A stretch of DNA of 36,802 bases, taken from a virus. Location of the stretch: positions 1-36,802 of the IMG/VR virus record IMGVR_UViG_3300043399_000977; one strand, 5' to 3'. Positions 14,734 to 22,566 of the stretch are shown in pieces. The notes beneath the pieces were generated by a model that saw nothing but the letters and a program-made list of their open reading frames with translations, searched no databases and was not told where the DNA came from. The position numbers and the translations under genes are program-made. Each line of letters begins with the position of its first letter. The stretch's first letter is position 1.

Positions 14734-14946
14734 CTCCTAATGCCTCCTAATTCCAAGCAGGAAAACACAGGGAAAACACATCCCCGCGCCGCTTTCTTAA
14801 ACCGCATTCAGTCCCAGCAAAACCCCCGTTTTGTCTCGTGGGTTCGAATCCCGCCAGCCCGACCATCACCGCCCCACTCCGGGAAATTCTCCCGGAGTGG
14901 GGCTTTTTTTCGACCTGACTCCTAATGCCACTCCTAATTTCCTAAT
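14734..14946. other. attP: attP: tRNA-derived core with flanking arm-type repeats
   Basis: The core includes 14838-14865, which reads as a T-arm (GTGGG-TTCGAAT-CCCGC), a 7-base acceptor strand (CAGCCCG), discriminator A and CCA. That is the 3' end of a tRNA, best matching tRNA-Pro because position 72 is G and position 73 is A. Five copies of a CTCCTAAT-like octamer flank it in the same direction: 14734-14741 and 14744-14751 on one side, and 14919-14926, 14931-14938 and 14939-14946 (first base changed) on the other. Such repeats are expected integrase arm sites. No full tRNA is present. Confidence 0.85.
14872..14910 (+). terminator. tRNA terminator carried in attP
   Basis: A perfect 12-bp stem, CCCCACTCCGGG (14872-14883) with CCCGGAGTGGGG (14891-14902), encloses a 7-base loop and is followed by CTTTTTTT. 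It stands six bases after the CCA of the tRNA fragment. After integration it would restore the 3' end and the terminator of the host tRNA gene. Confidence 0.9.
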
Positions 14947-14964
14947 CAGGAAAGGCGTGGAAAC

Positions 14965-15495
14965 TTAGCGGACGAGGCGGATGAAGGCGCGGGCCATGCT
15001 GCGCTGGCGGATCTTGCGGAAGCATCCATCCCCTTCTCGGCTGCCTGCCGCATTCGTGTTTGCCTCGATGGTGTAAATCGTGTTTCCGCTTTGAGACTCG
15101 ACCATGCCGATGTGGCTGAAATCGAAGACGATGAGATCCCCGGCCTGCAGCTTGATCCCGGGCGCATCGCTGAGGATCTGCACTCCTTTTGCGCGGGCCC
15201 AATCCAAATGAGCCCAGGCGCGCGGGCTCTTGCAGCGCCAGCGCTCAGCCTGAGCGGCTGTCATGCCGAGATTTGCCAGCACCTCTGGCGACTTGAGCCA
15301 CTCGGAGATCCAGTACGCGACAGCCGCTGCGCAGTACGGCTCGCGATTCGTGTGGCCCTCCGGATAGTCCGTGGCCGGCCAGTACTTCTGGATCCACGGG
15401 GCGCGATTCCGGCTCGCCTCGAGCTTGTTGACGTCTTTGGCAGCGATGGCGGCGAGCGCCGCTCCGAGAGATGGTTTTGCAATGACGGAGGGCAT
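14965..15495 (-). CDS. CHAP-domain endolysin
   Basis: The 176-residue protein has the CHAP/NlpC-like cysteine-histidine amidase pattern. Cys55 lies in REPYCAAAVAYWISEW, LQAGDLIVFDFSHIGMVES holds His128, and YTIEANTN (141-148) holds the third polar residue. Such enzymes cut peptide bonds in peptidoglycan at lysis. No clear signal peptide or membrane segment is seen, so it needs a holin. The alanine-rich start (SLGAALAAIAA) is only weakly hydrophobic. It is the last gene of the late operon, four bases after the lipoprotein gene and next to attP. Confidence 0.8.
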   Translation of the reverse strand: MPSVIAKPSLGAALAAIAAKDVNKLEASRNRAPWIQKYWPATDYPEGHTNREPYCAAAVAYWISEWLKSPEVLANLGMTAAQAERWRCKSPRAWAHLDWARAKGVQILSDAPGIKLQAGDLIVFDFSHIGMVESQSGNTIYTIEANTNAAGSREGDGCFRKIRQRSMARAFIRLVR

Positions 15496-15498
15496 GAA

Positions 15499-15681
15499 TT
15501 ACTTCTGGTCGATTGGTTGATGACGGCCGTGGCTGTCCACGAGAATGGAGGTTTTCCCTCCGGCGTACCGGACGGAGACGGGCACACCGCCGACGTCGCC
15601 CCAGTATTCGATGTTGAGCCCGGCGGTGGTGGCGCAGCTGGTCAGCGCGGCGCAGGATGCGAGGATGAGGATGCGGATCAT
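15499..15681 (-). CDS. small lipoprotein, possible outer-membrane spanin
   Basis: The 60-residue product starts with a lipoprotein signal ([16 protein letters not shown], lipobox LTSC with Cys16). It leaves a mature peptide of about 45 residues with short beta-like strands. It lies between the fibre chaperone and the endolysin, with an ATGA overlap upstream. Position and lipobox suggest an Rz1-like outer-membrane spanin. The mature part is not proline-rich as in lambda Rz1, and no inner-membrane spanin partner is obvious. Confidence 0.55.
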   Translation of the reverse strand: MIRILILASCAALTSCATTAGLNIEYWGDVGGVPVSVRYAGGKTSILVDSHGRHQPIDQK

Positions 15682-16082
15682 GGTTGCAGGCCGGGTGGGT
15701 TCAGCAGCTCATTTGCCCGCGCTCGCGTAATCAGCCCGGTGGCGACGAGCGCCTCCATCCCTGCCTGCAGTGTTGGGTTGTCGGAATGCAGCTCCGAATC
15801 CCAGTAGCCCAGGGTGAGGGCCAGCATTTTGATTTGAGGATCGCTGCAGCCGGCGACAGCGAGCCGTTCGGCGTCGGTGAACGCTGCCCAGAAGTCAGCC
15901 GCGCTGCGCCACACCCTGCGCACGGGCGGAGGAGTCGGAGCGTACTGGATGCCCGCAGCGAGGGCATCAGACAGCAGCATTACAGTGGACCCATCCGGTT
16001 GGCTCCAAGGCGTAACTCCATCCCATAAAACTGTGTTTACAATAAGATTTTCTTCTATTACCGCGTAATCGTCCTTATTCAT
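15678..16082 (-). CDS. tail fibre assembly/accessory protein
   Basis: The 134-residue protein begins [17 protein letters not shown], then [11 protein letters not shown], the typical opening of small accessory proteins encoded behind tail fibres. The C-terminal part ([20 protein letters not shown]) is helical. It probably helps to fold or trimerise the fibre encoded just upstream, with which it overlaps by ATGA. The first 25 or so codons are AT-rich (ATA, AAT, CTT, ATT, TTA) and the rest are GC-rich, so a recombination joint seems to lie within the gene. Confidence 0.7.
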   Translation of the reverse strand: MNKDDYAVIEENLIVNTVLWDGVTPWSQPDGSTVMLLSDALAAGIQYAPTPPPVRRVWRSAADFWAAFTDAERLAVAGCSDPQIKMLALTLGYWDSELHSDNPTLQAGMEALVATGLITRARANELLNPPGLQP

Positions 16083-18094
16083 AGATACGTAATGACCTGC
16101 ACCAGCCCGGCCCCACCGTTCCCGCCACTTCCGCTGAGAGTCGTTCCAGCTCCGCCCCCGCCGCCACCGCCACCAGGGAATCCTCCGGCTCCTCCGGCTC
16201 CGCCCGTCGTTGTCGTTCCTGCTCCGCCTCCGGCTCCCCCTAGTCCGACCGGGAAATTATTGACTCCGACCCCCGGCGAGCCCCCGCTTTGGCCAGCCGA
16301 CCCAGCCGCTCCCGCGTTGCCGCCAATAGTCTGAGTTTGGGGCATGCAAGACTCCAATCCTATGCGCATGGATGCCCCGCGGCCCCCATTGTATCCGGTA
16401 TTTGAGGAGTTGATTCCGCCACCCGCGCCACCGCTGCCGGGAATTGGGGCGGAAATAGCAGTCGGAGCCGCAGGCGCTCCGGAAACGCTACTACTACCCC
16501 CAGATACACTAGCAAACAGCTGGAATAAAATGACATTTACGGACGCCGCCCCGGCACCTCCAGCGCCGCCTGTTGCGGTACCGCCAGTGCCCCCGGCTCC
16601 GCCTAGCGCAGTTAGCCCGGCAAAACTTGAGTTCCCACCAGGGCCGCCGTTGTTGCCTAATGATCCCGCGCTTACGCCTCCAGCCCCGGTTCCGCCAGCG
16701 CCAACAGTCACGGGCTCTGTCGCACCTAATCTGTTAGACATCAAATTGTACTCTAGTATCCCGCCACCCGCCCCGCCTCCTCCACCAAAACGGTCTCCAG
16801 TCGCATCACAGCGCCCGGAGGCCCCGCCCCCTCCTCCAGCAACGATCCGGACAAAAACTGGTCTAGGCGAGGCTGGCGACGGGTTGTTCCAGGTTCCGTT
16901 TGCTTCAAAAGTTTGGACGTTGATGGTTGACCCACCTCCAGATCCCGCAGCCCCCTGCGGGATGCCGAAATCAAAGACGGCTGCCGCGGCCGTGCCGGAA
17001 TTGGTTACGGTCGCTTGCGATCCAGGAGCCAATGTTGTGACCGTTCCGATGGCAATGGTGGCAGCCGCCCCGGCCGGTCCCGCCGGGCCGGCGGCTCCGG
17101 TCACCCCCTGCGGGCCTGCCGGACCTTGTGGGCCGGTCGCTCCTGTTGCGCCTGTCAGTCCTTGCGGGCCTTGAGGGCCTTGCGGGCCAGTTGCCCCAGT
17201 TGGCCCGGTCGCGCCAGTCAACCCCTGAGGGCCTTGTGGGCCGGTCAACCCGGTCGCGCCAGTCAACCCCTGAGGGCCCTGAGGCCCGGCCGGGCCCTGC
17301 GCGCCTGCGGTTCCTGCCGGGCCCTGCGGACCGGCGGGCCCGACGGGTCCGACGGGTCCGATCATCGAAACCCCTGCCGGCCATGCGCCTGCGGCCTTTG
17401 GGCCGTAGATGAGCCAGCTGGTCGTGTTGACCCAGAAATCGCCCATAGCTCCAACGGCATTGGATGGAGCACCTGCGCCGCTGAGGATGGTGTTGCCACC
17501 GCCCGGGCCGGTGCCTCCTTGGAAGAGGGCCCAGACCGTCTGCCAGTCAGTTCCGGTGCCCGGCTGCGTAGCGGCCGATGACGTGTGGTCGGAGACGGCC
17601 AGATAGATTGCGCCGCCAGCCCCGACGAGGTGGTTGGTCTTGTACGCGACGGCCGTCGCCCATGGGGAGCCGCCGACATCAGCCAGGAGCGGGACCGATG
17701 GAGGAGGCGCGGTGGCCTGACTGATGGCATGCCATCCGAGGTCGACGTCGTACCCACCGAAGGTGTAGAGGACTGTCGATCCCTCCGCCGCATAGACGAC
17801 AAGCCAAAGCTTGCGGACGCCCTCGGGAGGCGTCGGTTGATTCATCTGCGCGGAGGAGAACTCGAGGACCCATTCCGTCTGGATCGGCGCGGCGGCGGCC
17901 GATACGACCGCGAGCGGGGTCGTGTTGGCACCGACAAATCGCGACGTGTGCAGCTCCGCCTTGAGGACGCAGGGGGCTGCGAGTGTTTCGCCGGCCGCCA
18001 TCGACAGCGTGATCCGCAGCGGATTCGCTGCCGGATGGGCGATCTTCCCGGAGTCGGTGCGGGCGTAGCTGATGGCGATCGGAAAGTTCCTCAT
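16079..18094 (-). CDS. tail fibre with collagen-like stalk and glycine-rich tip
   Basis: The 671-residue protein is modular. Residues 1-135 form a beta-rich attachment part. Residues 140-190 ([25 protein letters not shown]) resemble a CBM5/12-like sugar-binding module. Residues 245-343 are Gly-X-Y collagen repeats ([13 protein letters not shown]), which would form a trimeric stalk. A short beta part follows, and residues from about 415 to the end are extremely glycine-rich (GAGGTGGTATGGAGGAG), like glycine-rich receptor-binding tips of other tail fibres. From about codon 390 the codons turn AT-richer, suggesting a swapped tip. It should bind the host surface. Confidence 0.85.
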   Translation of the reverse strand: MRNFPIAISYARTDSGKIAHPAANPLRITLSMAAGETLAAPCVLKAELHTSRFVGANTTPLAVVSAAAAPIQTEWVLEFSSAQMNQPTPPEGVRKLWLVVYAAEGSTVLYTFGGYDVDLGWHAISQATAPPPSVPLLADVGGSPWATAVAYKTNHLVGAGGAIYLAVSDHTSSAATQPGTGTDWQTVWALFQGGTGPGGGNTILSGAGAPSNAVGAMGDFWVNTTSWLIYGPKAAGAWPAGVSMIGPVGPVGPAGPQGPAGTAGAQGPAGPQGPQGLTGATGLTGPQGPQGLTGATGPTGATGPQGPQGPQGLTGATGATGPQGPAGPQGVTGAAGPAGPAGAAATIAIGTVTTLAPGSQATVTNSGTAAAAVFDFGIPQGAAGSGGGSTINVQTFEANGTWNNPSPASPRPVFVRIVAGGGGGASGRCDATGDRFGGGGGAGGGILEYNLMSNRLGATEPVTVGAGGTGAGGVSAGSLGNNGGPGGNSSFAGLTALGGAGGTGGTATGGAGGAGAASVNVILFQLFASVSGGSSSVSGAPAAPTAISAPIPGSGGAGGGINSSNTGYNGGRGASMRIGLESCMPQTQTIGGNAGAAGSAGQSGGSPGVGVNNFPVGLGGAGGGAGTTTTGGAGGAGGFPGGGGGGGGAGTTLSGSGGNGGAGLVQVITYL

Positions 18095-18098
18095 GATG

Positions 18099-18605
18099 TC
18101 AGCGGCGGCGGGTTGAGCGTTTGTGTGGCAGCCAGTCTTTGATGACGGCGGTGGCGTGGTGGATCAGCCACCATCCATTCATTCCGCATACGAATCCGGC
18201 AGCGGACCATGCCTGCCATGTGTGGACCCAGCGGGTCTCCGGTCCGATGGTCCCCCACTGCAGGCCAATATGGTAAGCGATGGTTGGAGCAAAGCTCCCG
18301 ATCGATGCGCAGGCCAGAAAGTTTGACACTGCCGGCGCGAAGTCGCGGCCTTTGTAGCGGGCTTCTATGAGGGCAATGGTCGAGGCGAGGATGGCGCCGA
18401 GGACAGCGTAGGCGTCCTGGACTGACGGGGCCTCGATGTCGAGAGCTGCAACGGATACCGCAGCGTCCTGCGCCATGATGACGATATACGCAGCCACGTC
18501 GGCGAGGACAGCGGCGAGGACAGGCAGGGAGGCGGCAGCGGATGTCAAAGGCATCGGATTCGAGGCGGCGGGGAGCCGGTGAAATGGGATGGCCGGGTAG
18601 TTCAC
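18099..18605 (-). CDS. multi-pass membrane protein, holin candidate
   Basis: From GTG 18605, which overlaps the upstream stop (GTGA), the product has 168 residues; an ATG at 18554 would give 151. Four hydrophobic stretches are seen: [54 protein letters not shown] and [17 protein letters not shown]. The C-terminus is basic ([10 protein letters not shown]), as is usual in holins. It lies a few genes before the endolysin. No family is recognised by sequence, so the holin call rests on topology and context. Confidence 0.55.
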   Translation of the reverse strand: MNYPAIPFHRLPAASNPMPLTSAAASLPVLAAVLADVAAYIVIMAQDAAVSVAALDIEAPSVQDAYAVLGAILASTIALIEARYKGRDFAPAVSNFLACASIGSFAPTIAYHIGLQWGTIGPETRWVHTWQAWSAAGFVCGMNGWWLIHHATAVIKDWLPHKRSTRRR

Positions 18606-18862
18606 GGGATCGGTTCCTCGGCGAGCTGGGCTTTCGAGGCGCGCTGGACGATCGGCGGGATCGGAGGAAGGATCGGCGGGCTGTTCCGCATGAGCCACCA
18701 GATGCCGTTGAGGATCCAGTCGACGTGCTGCCGGAGCGACGCTTTTGCCAGGACCTTCCATGCCTCGCGGGCCGCCAGGTCTTCGGCCGTAGCCGGAGCC
18801 GGAATGGGGAGGGGCGAAGATTGAGTCGGCGTGGTCGGCGTCGTGCTGGTGGATTCTGTCAT
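18602..18862 (-). CDS. small protein with amphipathic membrane-like segment, start of lysis/fibre module
   Basis: The 86-residue product has a disordered threonine- and proline-rich N-terminus, a helical segment (HVDWILNGIWWLMR, about 46-59) and a proline-rich stretch (PPILPPIPPI). It is preceded by a copy of the 21-bp start-associated motif and is coupled by GTGA to the holin candidate. It could be a holin partner. Alternatively it is an unrelated late protein. No family is recognised. Confidence 0.45.
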   Translation of the reverse strand: MTESTSTTPTTPTQSSPLPIPAPATAEDLAAREAWKVLAKASLRQHVDWILNGIWWLMRNSPPILPPIPPIVQRASKAQLAEEPIP

Positions 18863-18883
18863 GACCTATGCGGGGCGCGTCAA
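18860..18883 (-). promoter_or_regulatory. start-associated motif, copy 5
   Basis: The minus strand reads TTGACGCGCCCC, then GCATAGGTC, ending directly at the ATG of the 86-residue gene. The TTGAC-to-ATG distance is 21 bases, the same as in the other copies. Confidence 0.65.
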
Positions 18884-18894
18884 CTCTCAGAGGA

Positions 18895-19809
18895 TCATCC
18901 GTCTTCGCGTCGGGCGGCGAAGTAGTCGGCGATGGCAGCCACCTGCTCCGGCTTGTCGGCGAGGGCCTGCTGAGACCAGATGGGGAGGCCGGTGTGGCGA
19001 TCCGCGGCGAGGTCGTTTCTCGGATCATATTGCTGGATCAAGGATGGGAGGTCGGGGTAGCGGCGGTTCTCGAGGGAGCCATGCCAGAAGTGACGGATCT
19101 CTCCGCGGATGTGGCCGATGGTGCCGCCGGCGGCCGCCGGGATGCCATCGGCCCAGCGGAGGATGTCGTCGATGTGCGCGCGGCCGAGGCGATTGACTCG
19201 CGGATGCTCGGCATGGAGGCGGCCCGTGCAGGCCAGCGCCAGCAGCGTGTCGCCATGGCTAATCGGCGAGACATACCATCCGCCGATCTGCTCGAAGAAT
19301 GAGCGACGGAACGCCCATGCGCAGCCCGGATGATACTGGATCCATTCGTCGAGAGAGTTGTGGTGGGCACCGTATCCGGTCGATGGGCGACACTCGTCAT
19401 CGGCTCCCTCTGGGGTGGTGTACCTGACCCGATGCCATGGCTGGATGACCGGGAATTCGTCGAGTGCGGCCGAGGCTTTGGCGGCCCAGTCGTCATCGAG
19501 GAACTCGATGTCCGCATCGAGGACCGCCACCTTGTCGACTTCCGGCGGGAGCGAGGCCGTGCCGAGGTTGAGCATGGCTTCCTTCCACCAAAATGCGGGA
19601 GTGTCCCATGGCAGACTCAGCTCGATCTCGGTGACCAGCGGAGAATCGAATCGACTGCCGGCAGGCAGCAGGCCCGGCGTGTCCAGAGTCAGAGAGACCA
19701 GAGTCCCCGGCACATTCTGGCGGATCATGCCCGCCACGAAGCGCTCGAGGTTCCGCTGCGGGCGCTCGTACTCGCAGGGGTTGTAATGGCAGGCGACCCA
19801 GTGGAGCAT
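18895..19809 (-). CDS. GT-A type glycosyltransferase
   Basis: The 304-residue protein begins with HWVACHYNPCEYERPQRN, a conserved opening of a group of phage and viral glycosyltransferases. AVLDADIEF (95-103) supplies the DxD motif (Asp98, Asp100) that holds the metal and nucleotide sugar. GGWYVSPISHGDTLLA (176-191) contains the acidic acceptor-site region, and HFWHGSLENRRY (240-251) is the late histidine motif. It would transfer a sugar to a protein or glycan. Its place between tail and lysis genes suggests it acts on virion proteins or on the host surface late in infection. Confidence 0.75.
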   Translation of the reverse strand: MLHWVACHYNPCEYERPQRNLERFVAGMIRQNVPGTLVSLTLDTPGLLPAGSRFDSPLVTEIELSLPWDTPAFWWKEAMLNLGTASLPPEVDKVAVLDADIEFLDDDWAAKASAALDEFPVIQPWHRVRYTTPEGADDECRPSTGYGAHHNSLDEWIQYHPGCAWAFRRSFFEQIGGWYVSPISHGDTLLALACTGRLHAEHPRVNRLGRAHIDDILRWADGIPAAAGGTIGHIRGEIRHFWHGSLENRRYPDLPSLIQQYDPRNDLAADRHTGLPIWSQQALADKPEQVAAIADYFAARREDG

Positions 19810-19815
19810 GGGAGA

Positions 19816-20322
19816 TCAGGTTCCGTATCCGCTGACGACGTCGCCGAAGAGCATCAGCTCGATCCGGAGATTCACCGGGCTGCTGACCGCCAGAGAGATG
19901 GCAGACGTGGCGACCGTCGAGACCCCGGCCTTCCGGGTCATGGCGATGCTGTCGCCTATGCCGAGGATGTGGGCAGCATCCTGCGGATTGAAGATGTCGG
20001 TCATCGTGACCGTGACCGTTCCGCTCGATGCCGAATCCGGATCGTAGGCCGAGACCCGGACGTGGATGCCCTTGATCTTGGCGAAGCTGGCAGCGAATCC
20101 GCTGAGCGTCTGGATGGGGACATCGGCCAGTTCCACGGCCGGAAAGTTGTCGATAAGGTAGGTGCCTGCGGCGGTCGGCAGGAGATTGAGCTTGATGGCC
20201 GAATCGACAGCCAGCTCCACGCGGTCGCTGGCGACCCCGCGGAATGCTCCGGTGGCCCCGGCAGTGGGCGGCTGCCAAAGGAAGCCGGACTCGAAAAGGA
20301 TGGAAGCGGATGGAACGATCAT
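19816..20322 (-). CDS. small beta-rich tail protein
   Basis: The 168-residue product alternates short strands (VRVSAYDPDSASSGTVTVTM, VNLRIELMLFG) and has no cysteine-based or catalytic motif. It lies 12 bases after the phosphoesterase-like tail gene and six before the glycosyltransferase gene. The fold looks like a beta-sandwich, as in many tail-tip and decoration proteins. No specific function is recognised. Confidence 0.5.
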   Translation of the reverse strand: MIVPSASILFESGFLWQPPTAGATGAFRGVASDRVELAVDSAIKLNLLPTAAGTYLIDNFPAVELADVPIQTLSGFAASFAKIKGIHVRVSAYDPDSASSGTVTVTMTDIFNPQDAAHILGIGDSIAMTRKAGVSTVATSAISLAVSSPVNLRIELMLFGDVVSGYGT

Positions 20323-20334
20323 GATGCGGATGGG

Positions 20335-21738
20335 TCAGAAACCAGAGACGAGAGCCCGCAGCTGGCAGCCGCGAGGGGCCGGGCGGCCCGCGATGGGGTC
20401 GAATAGGAGAGCGGCATTGTCCCCCTCCAGAGACAGCCCATCCGGCACCACCAGAGAGACAGCAGCCCCGGGGATGAGCGGCATGCGGGCCAGATACCAT
20501 GGCTCGTCGCCGTCATCGAAGTCAGCGACGGAGACCATGACAGCGCCCAGCGGTGCCGGTGGCTGGGGAGGCATCCATTCGCCCATGACGGCCGACCCGC
20601 TGACCCGCTCGCGGAATTCCCAGCGGAGGGCATCCTTGGTGACATCGATGGCGACAAAGCACTGCGCCGACGGGTAGCGCTCGCTTTGCTCAAGGAGGGC
20701 AGTTGTGCCGGAGACATCAGGCGTCGACGTCGACCCGCCGACGCAGCCGGAGACATTGATGATGCGGGTGCCAGCGACCACGAAGGTCTCGGTCGTCTTA
20801 CTGTTCCCGCAGAGGATGAGATCGAAGTGGCCAGACCGGGCCAACTCGACGGCCTCCGGAAGCAGCTGGACATTGTCCTGATCCGACGGATCCGCGTAGG
20901 ACACTGGCGGGTTGTGGATGACCGCGATGCGGAAGCGGCTGGCCACTGCCGCGAGCCGCGTCTCCATCCAGTTCCACTGGGCGAGGTTCCGGCGGAGGAC
21001 GGCGGCGGAGATCGATGGCTCGACGTTGAAGCCTTCGATTCCGGCCGACAGCATGAAGACATGCGCGAGGGCCACGCCGTTTGTGTCGACCCCGAACGTG
21101 CGGTCGTAGTAGTGGCGCGGGGAGCCCCCGCCGAATTCCGTCACGTATGGGAACTTCGTGGCGCAGAGGCTAAGGATATTGTTGGCCACCAGTTCCTGCG
21201 TGCCGAGAGCCGGAAGGAAGCGCTGGGCAGTGATTTCCGCGGCCCATGCGGCCGTGGCCGTATTGAGGGCGGTAGCGCCTCCCTCCCCTACCCCAGCAGC
21301 GAAGTTTCCGGCCACCAGCACGGTGGGCGTTCCGAGCGCGCGGACCGATGCGATGAGTTGGTTTTGCAGCGCGCCCGGCGCATCGATGCTTCCAAAGGCC
21401 GCAAAGGACAGGCGGGTCGTGGCTCCCGGGATCCAGTTGGGAATGGGCTGCGGGACTGGCTCGAGCGAGACCGTCAGCTGCCGGACGGTCTGCAGATCGG
21501 GATTCTGGATGATCCCATTCCGGAGACCGGATGTCAGTGAGGACGGCCCAAGAACGATGGAGCGGGAAGCGCCCGGCGTGGACTGGTCGGCCACCGTTGC
21601 AAAGTTGGGTCCCTCGCAGGAAATCGGCGTGCCGAATTCAACGGAGAACCGCATGGACTGCGTGAGGTCTGCCTCGTCCGGAATGATTTCCGCGACCATG
21701 GCGGCCCCGGCGGCGACTTTGTATCGAAACGGCTGCAT
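20335..21738 (-). CDS. tail protein with a degenerate metallophosphoesterase domain
   Basis: The 467-residue protein has a beta-rich first part (1-108), then a domain laid out like purple acid phosphatases: LSFAAFGSIDAPG (110-122), VLVAGNFAAG (140-149), FLPALGTQE (174-182), HYYDRTFGV (209-217), RIAVIHNPP (270-278) and FDLILCGNSKTTE (305-317). In active enzymes these positions read GD, GD, GNHE, H and GHxH. Here they read GS117, GN145, GTQE, His275 and GNSK, so most metal ligands are missing and the domain should be inactive. A beta-rich C-terminal part follows. A start-associated motif precedes ATG 21738. Probably a structural or binding role in the tail tip. Confidence 0.65.
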   Translation of the reverse strand: MQPFRYKVAAGAAMVAEIIPDEADLTQSMRFSVEFGTPISCEGPNFATVADQSTPGASRSIVLGPSSLTSGLRNGIIQNPDLQTVRQLTVSLEPVPQPIPNWIPGATTRLSFAAFGSIDAPGALQNQLIASVRALGTPTVLVAGNFAAGVGEGGATALNTATAAWAAEITAQRFLPALGTQELVANNILSLCATKFPYVTEFGGGSPRHYYDRTFGVDTNGVALAHVFMLSAGIEGFNVEPSISAAVLRRNLAQWNWMETRLAAVASRFRIAVIHNPPVSYADPSDQDNVQLLPEAVELARSGHFDLILCGNSKTTETFVVAGTRIINVSGCVGGSTSTPDVSGTTALLEQSERYPSAQCFVAIDVTKDALRWEFRERVSGSAVMGEWMPPQPPAPLGAVMVSVADFDDGDEPWYLARMPLIPGAAVSLVVPDGLSLEGDNAALLFDPIAGRPAPRGCQLRALVSGF

Positions 21739-21759
21739 GCCCATTGCTGGGCGCGTCAA
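21736..21759 (-). promoter_or_regulatory. start-associated motif, copy 4
   Basis: The minus strand reads TTGACGCGCCCA, then GCAATGGGC, ending at the ATG of the phosphoesterase-like gene. An extra ATG lies inside the motif two codons upstream, so the true start could be six bases earlier. Confidence 0.7.
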
Positions 21760-21762
21760 TCA

Positions 21763-22566
21763 TCAGGGGCCGTATCGGCGGACCCATTCGTAGTCCGCTT
21801 CCCACATCTGGAGCTTCCGGTCGCCAAGGATGTACTCGGCCATGACCCGGTGCGAGCCAGTCCACCATCCATCCCCGCCAGACGGCAGGCCCTCGGCATA
21901 GGTGACGAGTGGGTCCGGCATGGCCTGCCAGTTGATGGCCGTGGGGTCGGCCGTGTACGGGTTGGGCAGGTTGAGAGTCGGCGGTTTGAAGGTCTGGTTG
22001 CGGGTCGCGAGGAACGATCCACGGATGCTGTACGTGTAGCGCCGGCCGAGGAGGCGGACCCGCCATGGCTGGGCAGTCAGGGCGACTGTGGTGCCGCCCG
22101 TCTGAAAGACCCCGACCTGACGGATCCCGTTGCCCGGCGGCGCGTAGGGAGCCGGAAGGATGACCGTGACCCCGTCGCGTTCCTGTGGCCAGAGGGATTC
22201 CTCCGGAGAGACGCCGAGGTCGATGCTGTTGACCCGGACCCCGCTGCCCAGCAGCCCGATCCCGTTGAAGGCGAGCGGCGGCGACGAGTAGCCAGCCCAC
22301 TGGAGGTCGGCGATGAGGTAGCCGAAGCGGGACTCGCGGACGGTAGGGCCTGCGTAGAAGAGTTCCCGGGACGACCCGAACCCCGGAGCGTTTTGGGCCC
22401 CGAGATCGTAGAGGTTGTTGAGCTGGCTGATCGATCCACGGAAGCAGATGGTCGCGGCGAGGGTGTCGAATCCGCGGGGATTCGGTTGCAGGACGGGATC
22501 GGTTTCCCAGTCCCATCGGCCGCCGCCGCTGGCGACGTTGGCGAGATCGTAGTCTTCGAGAATCAT
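21763..22566 (-). CDS. distal tail-like structural protein
   Basis: The 267-residue product follows the tape measure with an ATGA overlap, the usual place for the distal tail or first minor tail protein. It is beta-rich, with many aromatic residues (GYLIADLQWAGYSS, RRYTYSIRGSF, WWTGSHRVMAEYILGD), and has no catalytic motif. Position is the main argument; the sequence does not match a family I can name. Confidence 0.55.
   Translation of the reverse strand: MILEDYDLANVASGGGRWDWETDPVLQPNPRGFDTLAATICFRGSISQLNNLYDLGAQNAPGFGSSRELFYAGPTVRESRFGYLIADLQWAGYSSPPLAFNGIGLLGSGVRVNSIDLGVSPEESLWPQERDGVTVILPAPYAPPGNGIRQVGVFQTGGTTVALTAQPWRVRLLGRRYTYSIRGSFLATRNQTFKPPTLNLPNPYTADPTAINWQAMPDPLVTYAEGLPSGGDGWWTGSHRVMAEYILGDRKLQMWEADYEWVRRYGP

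Noticed and set aside
14838-14865. Complete tRNA gene
   Set aside because: Only the T-arm, 3' acceptor strand and CCA are present. No anticodon arm, D-arm or 5' acceptor strand can be drawn upstream, so it is an attP fragment.
15091-15807. A 238-codon plus-strand frame over the endolysin and lipoprotein genes
   Set aside because: It is antisense to a recognisable CHAP domain and a lipobox protein and has no start signal.
16092-17174. Proline-rich plus-strand frames opposite the fibre
   Set aside because: Proline runs are the complement of glycine codons in the fibre tip and collagen repeats.
18860-18883. Reading the TTGAC...GCAAAGGGC motif as a sigma54 or sigma70 promoter
   Set aside because: No GG/GC pair with -24/-12 spacing and no TATAAT-like hexamer 16-18 bp after TTGAC in any copy. 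A position fixed relative to the ATG fits translation control better, though activator-dependent promoters remain possible.
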